14,991 nucleotides of DNA from Bacillota bacterium (GCA_023387935.1 JAEWHG010000142.1:1-14991); one strand, 5' to 3'. Positions 1 through 8,587 are shown, counted from the first letter of the stretch. The notes: generated from the letters alone by a model not told the origin. Program-made: numbers and translations.

Positions 1-79
1 GGAAATATCTGTTTTGTTTTGTCCTATATGTATGTTAAACTTATTTAAATAGGATATATATTTGCAGGAGGTGATATAG

Positions 80-1153
80 GTGACTTACGATAATAAGAAA
101 AAGTTTATTATTAATACTATCTATACATTAATTATAATCGGTATTATTTATTTCGTATTTAAATATGTACTAGGGTGGATTATGCCTTTTATAATAGGCT
201 TGTTTATAGCATATCTACTAAAACCTGTAGCAGACTTAATAGGAAAAGTTACCAAAATCAAAAATAAGGGTGTATCTATTTTTGTAATTTCTTTTTTTTA
301 TGTAGCTATAGTGGGGGGAATCGCATTTATTGCTATTAATATATGGGATTTAATATATGAATTTATAAATATATTTCCTAGTATTTATACGGATAGTATA
401 GAGCCTATGATTTCAGCTTCAAATGATTGGATCATAACCTATATTAATAATCTTTCTCCAGAAGTTGCTAGCCTGATATCTAATAGCTTCGATAGTATAT
501 TATCCACACTAACACAAGCAGTAAGTAATATATCTAAAACTGTATTACTGAGTATAACAGGTATTGCTCAAAAGATCCCTATTTATTTTATAACACTGTT
601 ATTTTCTGTTATATGCTCAGTTCTAATTACTATTGACTATGATAATGTGACAGCTTTCTTAAATAGACAAATTCCAGCGAAAATCAAGGTGTCTTTACAG
701 GATATTAAGAAGATTTTAGTAGATACAATTTTTAAGATGACAAAGGCTTACTTTATACTATTATTTATCGCTTTTATAGAAATGTGTATTGGGTTCATGT
801 TATTAGGAATTGATCATGCTATTCCTATAGCTGCCATTATTTCTATATTGGATATCGTACCTTTATTAGGAATAGGTGGCGTATTGATACCTTGGGGCAT
901 TTATGCGATTATAACGGGACAGAAGGCATTAGGAGTAGGTTTACTAATTATATATCTAATCTCATATTTACTAAGAAGCACCCTAGAACCAAAAATTATT
1001 GGACAACAAATCGGTTTGCCTTCCTTAGTTACATTTGTTGCCATGTTTGCTGGTTTTAAGATATTTGGCTTCATTGGATTTATGGTTGCACCTATAGTAG
1101 CCATAGTAATAAAGCAGTTAAACGACAATAAAAAGATAAAGATTTATCGGTAA
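80..1153 (+). CDS. ytvI: AI-2E family (YtvI-like) integral membrane permease
   Basis: This 357-residue polytopic membrane protein belongs to the AI-2E/YtvI exporter-like family (PF01594). Two N-terminal hydrophobic segments (about residues 10-50) are followed by one near 62-90, a long soluble, probably extracytoplasmic stretch (about 90-160), and five or more C-terminal hydrophobic segments. The C-terminal half has the family hallmarks: an I-L-D-I-V-P-L-L-G-I-G stretch near residue 260, an L-E-P-K-I-I-G-Q-Q-I-G-L-P stretch near 307, and a glycine-rich last pair of helices. The start is GTG at 80, with AGGAGGTGAT at 66-75 correctly spaced. In Bacillus, YtvI is a sporulation-associated member of the family; a sporulation role here is inference, and the substrate cannot be read from the sequence. 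No neighbour appears co-transcribed inside the window, and the gene ends in a shared terminator with the converging gene. Confidence 0.85.
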   Translation: MTYDNKKKFIINTIYTLIIIGIIYFVFKYVLGWIMPFIIGLFIAYLLKPVADLIGKVTKIKNKGVSIFVISFFYVAIVGGIAFIAINIWDLIYEFINIFPSIYTDSIEPMISASNDWIITYINNLSPEVASLISNSFDSILSTLTQAVSNISKTVLLSITGIAQKIPIYFITLLFSVICSVLITIDYDNVTAFLNRQIPAKIKVSLQDIKKILVDTIFKMTKAYFILLFIAFIEMCIGFMLLGIDHAIPIAAIISILDIVPLLGIGGVLIPWGIYAIITGQKALGVGLLIIYLISYLLRSTLEPKIIGQQIGLPSLVTFVAMFAGFKIFGFIGFMVAPIVAIVIKQLNDNKKIKIYR

Positions 1154-1158
1154 AATAC

Positions 1159-1206
1159 AAATGCTCTTATCTAGAATTAATATAATTAATTTAGATAAGA
1201 GCATTT
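1159..1206. terminator. Bidirectional intrinsic terminator between converging genes
   Basis: A perfect 14-bp inverted repeat (1159-1172 with 1193-1206, arms AAATGCTCTTATCT) encloses a 20-nt AT-rich loop. T-rich sequence follows on the plus strand (TTTGTTT) and on the minus strand (TTGTATTTT). It sits just after the ytvI stop and about 45 nt beyond the stop of the opposing beta-CASP gene, so it can serve both. Confidence 0.8.
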
Positions 1207-1252
1207 GTTTATTTAAACAGTACCATTCAATATTGCTTGCTATGGTGTGTAT

Positions 1253-2893
1253 TTAGCGCTTCCTATTACTTATGATCATACCTAAATCTAAAAACTCTCT
1301 TTGCAGGTCAATCAATTTATTTTTTAATGTATCGTATTCTTTTTCTAATAAATGATCATCTATAAATTTATTAGTTTGGGCAGATAAATTTTCAAATTGA
1401 TCGTATACTTCTTGTAATTCCTTCTTTATGTTTTCCTTTCGTTGTATTGGCTCTAATATTTCACCAGAATAAGCTTTTAGAACATCATTTTCTACTTCAA
1501 AAGTATAGCCCATATTTGGAATTACAGTAGACATATTTAGTTTTTCTTCTATAAGCTTTGAAAGTGTATTTAAGGAATCTTCTTCTCCATGGACTAAAAA
1601 TACTTTCTTTGGTTTTTTAGTGAAGCCATGTAGCCATTCTAAAATACCAGGCTGATCTATATGTCCAGAAAATCCTTCAACACTATAAATTTCTGATAAT
1701 ACGGCTATGGTTTCTCCTAATATTTTTACAGATTTAGCACCATCCTTTAAAATACGTCCTAATGTTCCATTAGCCTGATACCCTACGAATACAACACTAT
1801 TTCTAGCTTTCCATAAATTATGCTTTAAATGGTGGCGTATTCTACCAGCAGTACACATTCCACTAGCTGATATTATAACCTTAGGAAAATCCGAAGTATT
1901 TAAAGCCATAGATTCTTTATGATCTCTAACAAAGTGAAGATTTTCAAAGTCTAATGGATTATTACCACTTAAAATAATATTTTTAGCGGTATCATTAAAT
2001 GAATAGGAATTTTTCTTAAATACCTGAGTTGCGGAAACAGCCATAGGGCTATCTATATATATCGGTACCTTCATGAAGGTATCAAGATCATTATTATTTT
2101 CATAGTATTGTTTTAGCTCATAAATTAGTTCTTGTGTTCTTCCTACAGCGAAGGAAGGTATTATTACAGTTCCGCCTCTTAGCACTGTTTTATTTATGAT
2201 ATCAGTAAGCTTTTCAACCCGTTTCTCAACATTTTCATGGGTTCTATCACCATAGGTTGATTCTAAAATAAGATAATCAGCTTCTGCTATTAATTCAGGA
2301 TCATGAATAAGAGGCTTGTTTTTCATACCTAGATCTCCAGAAAAAACTATTTTTACAGTATCATTATCTTCTTCAATCCATATTTCTATGATAGAAGAGC
2401 CTAATATATGACCTGCATCCCTAAAACGGATAGAGATTTCTTCATTTAGTTTAATTTTTTGATCGTACAGGGCAGATTCAAAATATCGTAGACTTAATAA
2501 AGCATCTTCTATAGTATATAAAGGCTTAACTAAAGGCTTTCCAGATCTCTTAGCTTTTCTATTTTCCCACTCTGTGTCGCTTTCTTGAATATGTGCACTA
2601 TCAACAAGCATAATTTCACAGAGATCTTTTGTAGCCTTAGTACAAATTATTCTTCCTTTAAAGCCTTCCTTAACTAGCTTGGGAATTCTGCCGCTATGGT
2701 CTATATGGGAATGGCTTAAAAGCAAGAAATCTATTTCTGCTGGATTGAAATTAAAGTCATTTTTATTTAAAGCTTCTAAATCTTCACTTCCCTGAAACAA
2801 TCCACAGTCTAATAAAATTTTATACTTATTGGATGTAATTAATATGTTAGAACCAGTAACAACCTTTGCTGCTCCTAAAAATTGAATTTTCAT
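1253..2893 (-). CDS. Beta-CASP metallo-beta-lactamase RNase-like protein (YSH1/CPSF73 type)
   Basis: A 546-residue metallo-beta-lactamase fold protein of the beta-CASP group (COG1236-like), whose members, such as Thermus TTHA0252, act on RNA in the cytoplasm. The di-zinc site is visible: H61-S-H63-I-D65-H66, then H162 in a D-A-G-H-I-L-G-S segment, D187 in F-S-G-D-L-G, and H411 and H435 in the C-terminal RMMBL part. Beta-CASP landmarks are E-S-T-Y-G-D at 211-216, I-P-S-F-A-V-G-R-T-Q-E at 245-255, D-S-P-M-A at 281-285, and S-A-S-G-M-C-T-A-G-R at 342-351. The ATG start has a GAGGGGAGA site at about 2902-2910. After the last zinc ligand the chain runs about 110 more residues; the final 60 are charged and likely helical or coiled coil, an extension relative to compact homologues. 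Nuclease activity is inferred from complete catalytic residues; the RNA substrate is unknown. Confidence 0.88.
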   Translation of the reverse strand: MKIQFLGAAKVVTGSNILITSNKYKILLDCGLFQGSEDLEALNKNDFNFNPAEIDFLLLSHSHIDHSGRIPKLVKEGFKGRIICTKATKDLCEIMLVDSAHIQESDTEWENRKAKRSGKPLVKPLYTIEDALLSLRYFESALYDQKIKLNEEISIRFRDAGHILGSSIIEIWIEEDNDTVKIVFSGDLGMKNKPLIHDPELIAEADYLILESTYGDRTHENVEKRVEKLTDIINKTVLRGGTVIIPSFAVGRTQELIYELKQYYENNNDLDTFMKVPIYIDSPMAVSATQVFKKNSYSFNDTAKNIILSGNNPLDFENLHFVRDHKESMALNTSDFPKVIISASGMCTAGRIRHHLKHNLWKARNSVVFVGYQANGTLGRILKDGAKSVKILGETIAVLSEIYSVEGFSGHIDQPGILEWLHGFTKKPKKVFLVHGEEDSLNTLSKLIEEKLNMSTVIPNMGYTFEVENDVLKAYSGEILEPIQRKENIKKELQEVYDQFENLSAQTNKFIDDHLLEKEYDTLKNKLIDLQREFLDLGMIISNRKR

Positions 2894-2936
2894 GAATGTA
2901 ATCTCCCCTCTCTATCATATATATACCAAAAAAATA

Positions 2937-2962
2937 TATAATATATCAATTGATATATTATA
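2937..2962. repeat. 26-bp perfect AT palindrome upstream of the beta-CASP gene
   Basis: The sequence is a perfect 26-bp palindrome centred on CAATTG (2947-2952), flanked on both sides by AT alternation. It lies 44 bp upstream of the beta-CASP ATG, in the 258-nt divergent region shared with the DUF418 gene, where an operator or promoter element would be expected. The composition is nearly pure AT, so a chance origin remains possible. Confidence 0.4.
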
Positions 2963-3151
2963 AAAATATTTAGAATATTAGATAACATATACATTAAATA
3001 ATTATTATTTTAATTAAACAAGCGATATAATTGGTCAGTCTTAGCCATTTTTAATCTGATCAGAAGGGTTCTATAAATATATATAGAAATATAATAGTTG
3101 TGAAGTTTAATATAAAAAATTATTAGAATATACGTTAGGAGGCGATGGCGG

Positions 3152-4315
3152 GTGTTAAAATCCATAACAGAAAAAGAAAGAATTGTAGAGATTGATATTA
3201 TTAGAGGTATTGCAATTCTAGGGATTTTCTTTGTTAATTTTCCGGAGATGCTGGTAGTCCCTTTGCAACAAATAAAATATGTAGGAATCGATGGATTGAT
3301 TAGGCTATTTTATAATCTTTTTATACAAACAAAATTCTATACTATTTTCTCGTTTTTATTTGGATTGGGTTTTTATATTTTTATGAGTAGAGCAGAAGCC
3401 AGAGGAGATAAAATATATACATTATTTTTCAGAAGACTATTTTTTCTATTTATTTTCGGATTCATACATTTTGTTTTTCTATGGCATGGGGATATTTTAA
3501 ATATGTATGCTTTAATAGGAATTTGGTTACTCCTGTTCTACAATAGGAAGGATAAAACCATATTGATTTGGGCTGTATTACTTTTATGTATTGCAACTGT
3601 TTTTAATGGATTAATTTATTTAGGGGCTGATATAACTTTATTTCTAGACAATTCTTTAATTCATAGAGCATTACCACAATATAACCCTTTACACGATTTA
3701 ATACAAAAAATAGCTTATAGGTTCAATTTATTTAAGGGTATATCCATTTTAAATGCTATTCAATATACACCAGAAATATTATCATTGTTTTTATTTGGTC
3801 TATATGTAGGCAAGATTAAATTTTTTAATCGATTAGAAGAATTTGTTTCGATTTTAAAAAGTGCACAGATTATATCATTAATTTTGTCCTTCATATGTTT
3901 TATCCCAATGGTTCACTTATTTTTAAATTCACCGGATTATCAGGTTCTAAATGCATTCTTCTTTGTTTGGCTAAGTGGCAAAACAATGGCTGTTTTTTAT
4001 ATTTCTACAATATTATTGTTACTCAGAGAAGAGAAATGGCAAAATAGATTGAAACCATTTAGCTATGTTGGTAAAATGGCATTAACAAATTACATAGGAC
4101 AAACTGTTGTAACTACAATTATTTTTTCTATATTATTTAAAAATACGGCAATACTTCCATTATGGGTAAGTGTACTGTACTGTCCAGTTTTTTATGTTTT
4201 TCAGGTTAAATTTAGTAAGTGGTGGTTATCTAAGAACCGTATGGGACCTTTAGAGAAGGTGTGGAGATCTGCTACTTATTTTAAACGAAATATAAAAAAT
4301 AAAGAATGTAATTAG
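3152..4315 (+). CDS. DUF418 / YeiB-type integral membrane protein
   Basis: A 387-residue multi-spanning membrane protein of the YeiB/DUF418 family, distantly related to membrane acyltransferases; no molecular function is firmly established for the family. Family signatures in order: an N-terminal E-I-D-I-I-R-G-I-A-I-L-G-I segment (13-25) leading into the first helix; R-R-L-F-F-L-F then W-H-G-D-I-L-N-M-Y-A-L (93-121); and the C-terminal DUF418 block with G-K-M-A-L-T-N-Y (307-314) and G-P-L-E-K-V-W-R (365-372). About eight to ten hydrophobic segments are visible. Translation starts at GTG 3152, with AGGAGG at 3137-3142 nine bases upstream; an ATG at 3144 is in another frame and closes quickly. 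It stands alone between an AT-rich divergent region and a structured intergenic element. Transport or modification of an envelope component is only a guess. Confidence 0.82.
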   Translation: MLKSITEKERIVEIDIIRGIAILGIFFVNFPEMLVVPLQQIKYVGIDGLIRLFYNLFIQTKFYTIFSFLFGLGFYIFMSRAEARGDKIYTLFFRRLFFLFIFGFIHFVFLWHGDILNMYALIGIWLLLFYNRKDKTILIWAVLLLCIATVFNGLIYLGADITLFLDNSLIHRALPQYNPLHDLIQKIAYRFNLFKGISILNAIQYTPEILSLFLFGLYVGKIKFFNRLEEFVSILKSAQIISLILSFICFIPMVHLFLNSPDYQVLNAFFFVWLSGKTMAVFYISTILLLLREEKWQNRLKPFSYVGKMALTNYIGQTVVTTIIFSILFKNTAILPLWVSVLYCPVFYVFQVKFSKWWLSKNRMGPLEKVWRSATYFKRNIKNKECN

Positions 4316-4345
4316 GGCATTTAATTAATATTAAATTGTATAGAT

Positions 4346-4409
4346 AATTAATAAAAAATACTAAAGGATTATATGGGTGAAACCGTAATCGTATGTATTT
4401 TTATTAATT
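4346..4409. other. Long imperfect inverted repeat with internal hairpin (structured intergenic element)
   Basis: Arms at 4346-4361 and 4395-4409 pair over 15 bp with a single bulged A. Inside them a second stem forms (GATTA near 4368 with TAATC ending at 4390), capped by a GGG/ACC-containing apex. The element starts 30 nt after the DUF418 stop and ends 66 nt before the next start codon. Its T-run lies inside the stem rather than after it, which is unlike a simple terminator; a decayed terminator, a leader RNA structure or a small repeat element are all possible. Confidence 0.4.
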
Positions 4410-4475
4410 GATAGAAGTGGGACATTTATATCTAAAAAATAAAATTACACTAGAGTTATTAGGAGGCGCTGAATT

Positions 4476-4973
4476 ATGGACACAAAAGAAAAAAAAGTAT
4501 ATGAAACCTTAGATATGTTAAAAATACCTTACGATATGTATACACATCCAGCTGTATATACGATAGCTGAAATAGAGGAATATGATGTGAAGGGAGATAA
4601 TATAGTTCATTGTAAAAATTTATTTTTACGCAATTCTAAAGGAGACAAACATTATTTAGTAATAATAGAAAGCCATAAAAAGACAAGTACTAAGGATTTG
4701 GCAAAGCAGATTGAAAGTACAAGACTGAGTTTTGCATCCCCTGAGAGAATGGAGAAGTATTTAGGTCTTGAGCCAGGGTCTGTTTCACCATTTGGTTTAA
4801 TTAATGATGAAAATAAGGAAGTAGAATTATTAATAGATAAGGATTTAGAGACAAGAGAAAAAATAACCTTCCACCCTAATATTAATACTGCCAGCGTTAC
4901 TATAAGCTACGATGATTTTCAAAAATATATTCAATGGTGTGGTAATAAGGTTAGATATGTGGAAGTGAAGTAA
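4476..4973 (+). CDS. ProX/YbaK-family prolyl-tRNA editing deacylase (PrdX-like)
   Basis: This 165-residue protein is a free-standing relative of the prolyl-tRNA synthetase INS editing domain (tRNA_edit, PF04073), best matching the ProX/PrdX branch. Such proteins hydrolyse wrongly charged aminoacyl-tRNA(Pro), classically Ala-tRNA(Pro), in the cytoplasm. Diagnostic features are T-H-P-A-V-Y-T (23-29), the conserved lysine K47 in C-K-N-L-F-L-R-N, G-L-E-P-G-S-V-S-P-F-G-L-I-N-D (97-111), and F-H-P-N-I-N-T-A-S (132-140). Its length is normal for the family. Start ATG 4476 follows TTAGGAGGCG at about 4459-4468. Its TAA overlaps the ATG of the CCA-adding enzyme gene by one base (TAATG), so the two tRNA-related genes are almost certainly one translation-coupled operon. 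Exact substrate (Ala- versus other mischarged tRNA) is inference. Confidence 0.85.
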   Translation: MDTKEKKVYETLDMLKIPYDMYTHPAVYTIAEIEEYDVKGDNIVHCKNLFLRNSKGDKHYLVIIESHKKTSTKDLAKQIESTRLSFASPERMEKYLGLEPGSVSPFGLINDENKEVELLIDKDLETREKITFHPNINTASVTISYDDFQKYIQWCGNKVRYVEVK

Positions 4974-6328
4974 TGGAAAATTTAAAAAGCAAGATCCAAA
5001 TACCCTCTGATGTACAAAAAATATTAGATTTATTAGATCATAATAATTATGACGCATATATTGTCGGTGGATGTGTAAGAGATTGTATTTTAAATAAAGT
5101 ACCTAATGATTGGGATATATGCACTAATTGCATCCCTGAAAAAGTGATAGATATATTTAAGTCTTTTAAAGTAATACCGACTGGATTAAAGCATGGAACT
5201 GTAACAATCGTTATGAATGGTGAAAATTATGAAGTAACAACATATAGAATTGATGGTAACTATATCGATGGTAGACGCCCTGAAGAAGTTGAATTTACTA
5301 GGGATCTAAAAGAAGATTTAAAGAGAAGGGATTTCACGATTAATGCCATGGCATATAACAATAGATCTGGTTTAATTGACTATTATGGTGGTCTTGACGA
5401 TATTTTAAATAAAAAGATAAGATGTGTAGGGAATCCGTTAGATCGATTTAGAGAAGATTACTTACGAATGCTTAGAGCAATAAGGTTTTCCACACAGCTA
5501 GAATATGATTTAGATACAGATACTTTTAATGCAATAGAAAATTTATCGCAAAACATTAAGCATATTAGTGCTGAAAGAATTAGAGAAGAAATAAATAAAA
5601 TTTTAATATCAAATATTCCATCAAAGGGATTCGAATTATTGAATACTACTGGAATGCTTAAGCATATCCTACCAGAGCTAGAAAAGTGCGTTGGATTTGA
5701 TCAGCACAATCCCCACCATGACAAGGATATTTTCAACCATATTTTAAATGTAATGGATCATGTAGAAAATGATTTAATATTAAGGTTATCTGCATTGTTT
5801 CATGATATTGGGAAGGCAGAAACCTTTACTTTAGATGATAAAGGAATAGGTCATTTTTATAAACACAATTTGATAAGTTCGGAAATAGCTCATAAGGTAA
5901 TGAAAAGATTAAAATATGATAATAAAACTATTGAACAAGTTGTAATTTTGGTTAGAGAGCATATGTCCAAACTCGAAAACGCAAAGGATCAAGCTGTTAG
6001 AAGGCTTATTAATAGAGTGGGAATTGATCATATGGATGGATTATTTAAGCTTCAAATTGCAGATAGAAGATCCAAGGCAGAGAAGGATAGAGATATAACT
6101 AGTATACTCCAGCTTAAGAATAGAGTTGATAAAATCCTAAGTTCAAAGGACCCATTATTTATAAAGGATTTAAAAATTAATGGGCAAGATTTAATAAATT
6201 TAGGTGTACCCGAGGGAAGACAAATTGGGATCATCCTAAAGGACCTTATGAAAATAGTTTTAAAAAATCCAGAATTGAATACAAAAGAAAGTTTAATAGA
6301 AATTGTTAAGAATAGGTTTGTTAAATAA
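4973..6328 (+). CDS. cca: CCA tRNA nucleotidyltransferase (class II, HD-domain type)
   Basis: A 451-residue class II tRNA nucleotidyltransferase that builds or repairs the 3'-CCA end of tRNAs from CTP and ATP. The catalytic head shows V-G-G-C-V-R-D (31-37) and metal-binding D46-W-D48, then the flexible-loop region with Y-R-I-D-G-N-Y-I-D-G-R-R-P (91-103) and R-R-D-F-T-I-N-A-M-A-Y (118-128). The nucleotide-selecting E-D-x-x-R motif is E161-D162-Y-L-R165 in a block ending at F172, followed by A-E-R-I-R-E-E-I (200-207). An HD phosphohydrolase-type domain follows, with H277-D278 in F-H-D-I-G-K and H330 in R-E-H. The intact flexible loop argues against a CC-only enzyme; an A-adding-only enzyme cannot be excluded, since some bacteria split the activities. 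It is translationally coupled to the upstream editing gene and ends at a strong terminator. Confidence 0.93.
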   Translation: MENLKSKIQIPSDVQKILDLLDHNNYDAYIVGGCVRDCILNKVPNDWDICTNCIPEKVIDIFKSFKVIPTGLKHGTVTIVMNGENYEVTTYRIDGNYIDGRRPEEVEFTRDLKEDLKRRDFTINAMAYNNRSGLIDYYGGLDDILNKKIRCVGNPLDRFREDYLRMLRAIRFSTQLEYDLDTDTFNAIENLSQNIKHISAERIREEINKILISNIPSKGFELLNTTGMLKHILPELEKCVGFDQHNPHHDKDIFNHILNVMDHVENDLILRLSALFHDIGKAETFTLDDKGIGHFYKHNLISSEIAHKVMKRLKYDNKTIEQVVILVREHMSKLENAKDQAVRRLINRVGIDHMDGLFKLQIADRRSKAEKDRDITSILQLKNRVDKILSSKDPLFIKDLKINGQDLINLGVPEGRQIGIILKDLMKIVLKNPELNTKESLIEIVKNRFVK

Positions 6329-6349
6329 GTATAGATATATATTATTAAT

Positions 6350-6391
6350 GAAAACTGTCCAATTATATTTTAATGTAATTGGACAGTTTTC
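6350..6391. terminator. Strong bidirectional intrinsic terminator
   Basis: A 16-bp perfect inverted repeat (6350-6365 with 6376-6391, core ACTGTCCAATTA) with a 10-nt loop. The plus-strand arm ends in TTTTC and the minus-strand arm also ends in TTTTC. It lies between the converging cca and ccsB genes, 21 nt after the cca stop and 21 nt beyond the ccsB stop. Confidence 0.85.
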
Positions 6392-6412
6392 GTTATAGTA
6401 CATAGATTATAT

Positions 6413-7249
6413 TTAATATATAACAGGAAAAAAGATAACAGAATAGGAATGATATCCTGATAAAATTGTATTAACACCTATATAAGTAAATAAAATAGAT
6501 GCAAAACCTATTATAGAAAACCAAGCTGCCTTTTTACCTTTCCAGTCTTTAGTTAATCTTACGTGTAAATAAATCGAGTAAATTACCCATGTAATAAAAG
6601 ACCAGGTTTCTTTAGGGTCCCATTGCCAGTATCTACCCCAAGCCTTTTCTGCCCATATTGCTCCCGTAACAATTACTAGGGTAAGCGTTATAAAACCTAT
6701 AGCAATGGCTCTATAGCTCATAGTATCAAGTAAATCTAGAGTAGGCATATGCTTTCTTATAAATGTATCGTCCTTTAAGTAATCCCGAAGAACATACATA
6801 ATAGAGATTGCACATGCTACCGCAAATGCGCCATAGCTAAATATAGCTGTTACAACATGAACTACTATCCAGTTGCTTTGAAGAGCAGGCATTAATGGTC
6901 TTATATCTTTAGATTGCATAGCTGCATAATAAATTAATATAAGTATAATAGGAGTGGCAAATGTTCCTAATATTTTATATCTATATTTTTTTTCAAATAT
7001 TAAATAGAACAGACTAATTCCCCATGCAAAGCTTGTAGCAAACTCATATTGGTTACTAATAGGTAATCTAGCGGCTGTTACAGTTCTGCTTGCTAAGGAA
7101 ATAGTATGAAAAACTAAACCGATTTTAACTAAGATACTTCCATAATTGCTTAATTTTTCCTTTCTTAAAATAAAAAAAATAAAATACGCTATTGTAGATA
7201 AGCTATAAAGCACTAGAGCAATCATAAAGCTTTGATTTTCTCCAAACAT
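6413..7249 (-). CDS. ccsB: Cytochrome c biogenesis protein CcsB (CcsA/ResC family, WWD-domain heme handler)
   Basis: A 278-residue membrane protein with about eight hydrophobic segments, the heme-handling half of the System II (Ccs/Res) cytochrome c synthase. It brings heme across the membrane and presents it for ligation to CxxCH or CxxCK motifs on the outside. The WWD motif is clear: W204-G-R-Y-W-Q-W-D-P-K-E-T-W216, followed by F-I-T-W-V-I-Y. Family histidines likely to bind heme are H131 (N-W-I-V-V-H-V) and H266 (S-G-Y-H-S-Y); P-I-S-N-Q-Y-E-F (63-70) is also typical. The ATG start has a strong GGAGG site at about 7255-7262. It begins 21 nt after the resB stop, so the two are co-transcribed, and it is the last gene of the nrfA-resB-ccsB cluster. 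Confidence 0.92.
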   Translation of the reverse strand: MFGENQSFMIALVLYSLSTIAYFIFFILRKEKLSNYGSILVKIGLVFHTISLASRTVTAARLPISNQYEFATSFAWGISLFYLIFEKKYRYKILGTFATPIILILIYYAAMQSKDIRPLMPALQSNWIVVHVVTAIFSYGAFAVACAISIMYVLRDYLKDDTFIRKHMPTLDLLDTMSYRAIAIGFITLTLVIVTGAIWAEKAWGRYWQWDPKETWSFITWVIYSIYLHVRLTKDWKGKKAAWFSIIGFASILFTYIGVNTILSGYHSYSVIFFPVIY

Positions 7250-7270
7250 TAAAATCCTCCTTTTGTATTA

Positions 7271-8554
7271 CTATATAGAAATGTCTTTCTTATTTTGATA
7301 ACTCTGTTTAAAGGTATTTTCGTTGCTAATTGAGCAATCTCCATATAGATATAGATTGTTCTTATCTTTTTCAACTATAAGTTTTTTCGGCTTCATATAA
7401 AATGCTAAAAATAATCCTAGCATTAGTACTACAGAACCGGTCATTGCGCCAATTTTACCATTCATTTTATTCACTGATAAATAAGTATAGGGCTGAGGGG
7501 TAGTAAATTTAAAGCTAAACTCTTCCCAATTCACAATCTCCCCTGGAGAAGCTACATTCATATCTACCCTTTGTCCACCATAAAATAGAGAGTATAATAT
7601 TTTAGGATTATTTAAATCATTAGATTTAGATGCGAAGCCTGTCTCTGTAGCAACAAAATCTGGATAAAAATGATGCATTACAATAGCTATATATTCTTGG
7701 TTATTAACATAGGCTGTGCCATCATATACAGTTTGGTTTCCAAGATTTTCTTCAGCTTTGCTGACATTAATCTCTGAAGCCCATCCTGTACTATGCTGAT
7801 AAAATGTATATCCATTGTATCGCATAGGATTATTTACATATATTTCACCAGATACAAGACGATTACCACCTTTGTCCGTTAAGGTACCTTCAGTTATATA
7901 TTGCTGAACAGAGCCATCTTCTCTATATACAATATTAAAATTATTAATATTCATCATGTAGTCGGTTCCTTCAACCTCTTGGATGGAACCAGGAACTCCA
8001 TATACTGCTGTATCAATATATGTATATTGTCCATAGCTATAAAATACAATTATTGCGAGTATTCCAATGTGGATAAGCCATGATCCTAAGTAGCCGACTC
8101 TATTTTTAGTGCTAAAATATATCTCTACGGAGTTATCCTTTTTAGAATCGATTTTTCTAAAACCTTGTTGTTTAAATATATCGTTAATATTATCTAAGCT
8201 ACAGTATTTTTCTGTGTGAATGTGGTTTTTAAGCTGTTCTTTCGTAGGAGCAAGTGTTGATGTTTTTATTTTATTTATGACACTTTTAAGTCGAACAGTG
8301 CTACATAAAAACAAGTTAACAGATAAAGCAAAAAAGAGTATAAAAAATCCAATAGAATGATAGAGATCAAAAAACTTAAAGGAAATAATTATTTGAGCCC
8401 ATAGGGGTGAATAGGTACTTAGATAAAAAGCTTCTTCTCTACCCTGAGGTACTATGGAACCTATAACAGAAACTAAGCATAATATACCTAATAGTATTAA
8501 TCCAAATTTCATGGATCTCAAAAAACTAGATATTTTTTTTACCGATATTCGCAT
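7271..8554 (-). CDS. resB: ResB-type cytochrome c biogenesis protein
   Basis: ResB/Ccs1 is the partner of CcsB in the System II cytochrome c synthase; it receives the apocytochrome on the extracytoplasmic side. The 427-residue chain has three N-terminal membrane segments (about 17-36, 65-85, 155-176), a large extracytoplasmic domain (about 180-365) and a last membrane segment (about 367-388). H162 in the third helix and the V-N-N-P-M-R-Y-N-G-Y-T-F-Y-Q motif (240-253) are typical of the family. I place the start at the ATG whose codon is 8552-8554, because AAAGGAAGTG precedes it at the right distance; the frame stays open to a TTG at 8590, but that start has no ribosome binding site. It lies between nrfA and ccsB. 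Confidence 0.9.
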   Translation of the reverse strand: MRISVKKISSFLRSMKFGLILLGILCLVSVIGSIVPQGREEAFYLSTYSPLWAQIIISFKFFDLYHSIGFFILFFALSVNLFLCSTVRLKSVINKIKTSTLAPTKEQLKNHIHTEKYCSLDNINDIFKQQGFRKIDSKKDNSVEIYFSTKNRVGYLGSWLIHIGILAIIVFYSYGQYTYIDTAVYGVPGSIQEVEGTDYMMNINNFNIVYREDGSVQQYITEGTLTDKGGNRLVSGEIYVNNPMRYNGYTFYQHSTGWASEINVSKAEENLGNQTVYDGTAYVNNQEYIAIVMHHFYPDFVATETGFASKSNDLNNPKILYSLFYGGQRVDMNVASPGEIVNWEEFSFKFTTPQPYTYLSVNKMNGKIGAMTGSVVLMLGLFLAFYMKPKKLIVEKDKNNLYLYGDCSISNENTFKQSYQNKKDISI

Positions 8555-8587
8555 GTGTTCACTTCCTTTGCTTAAAATATTGCACAT

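Noticed and set aside
3055..3064. 10-bp palindrome TCTGATCAGA and nearby TATAAT boxes upstream of the DUF418 gene
   Set aside because: The palindrome is short, and the TATAAT boxes at 3026 and 3090 lack credible -35 elements in sequence this AT-rich.
3144..3151. ATG 3144 as start of the DUF418 gene
   Set aside because: It is in a different frame, which closes after about 16 codons; GTG 3152 is in frame and better spaced from AGGAGG.
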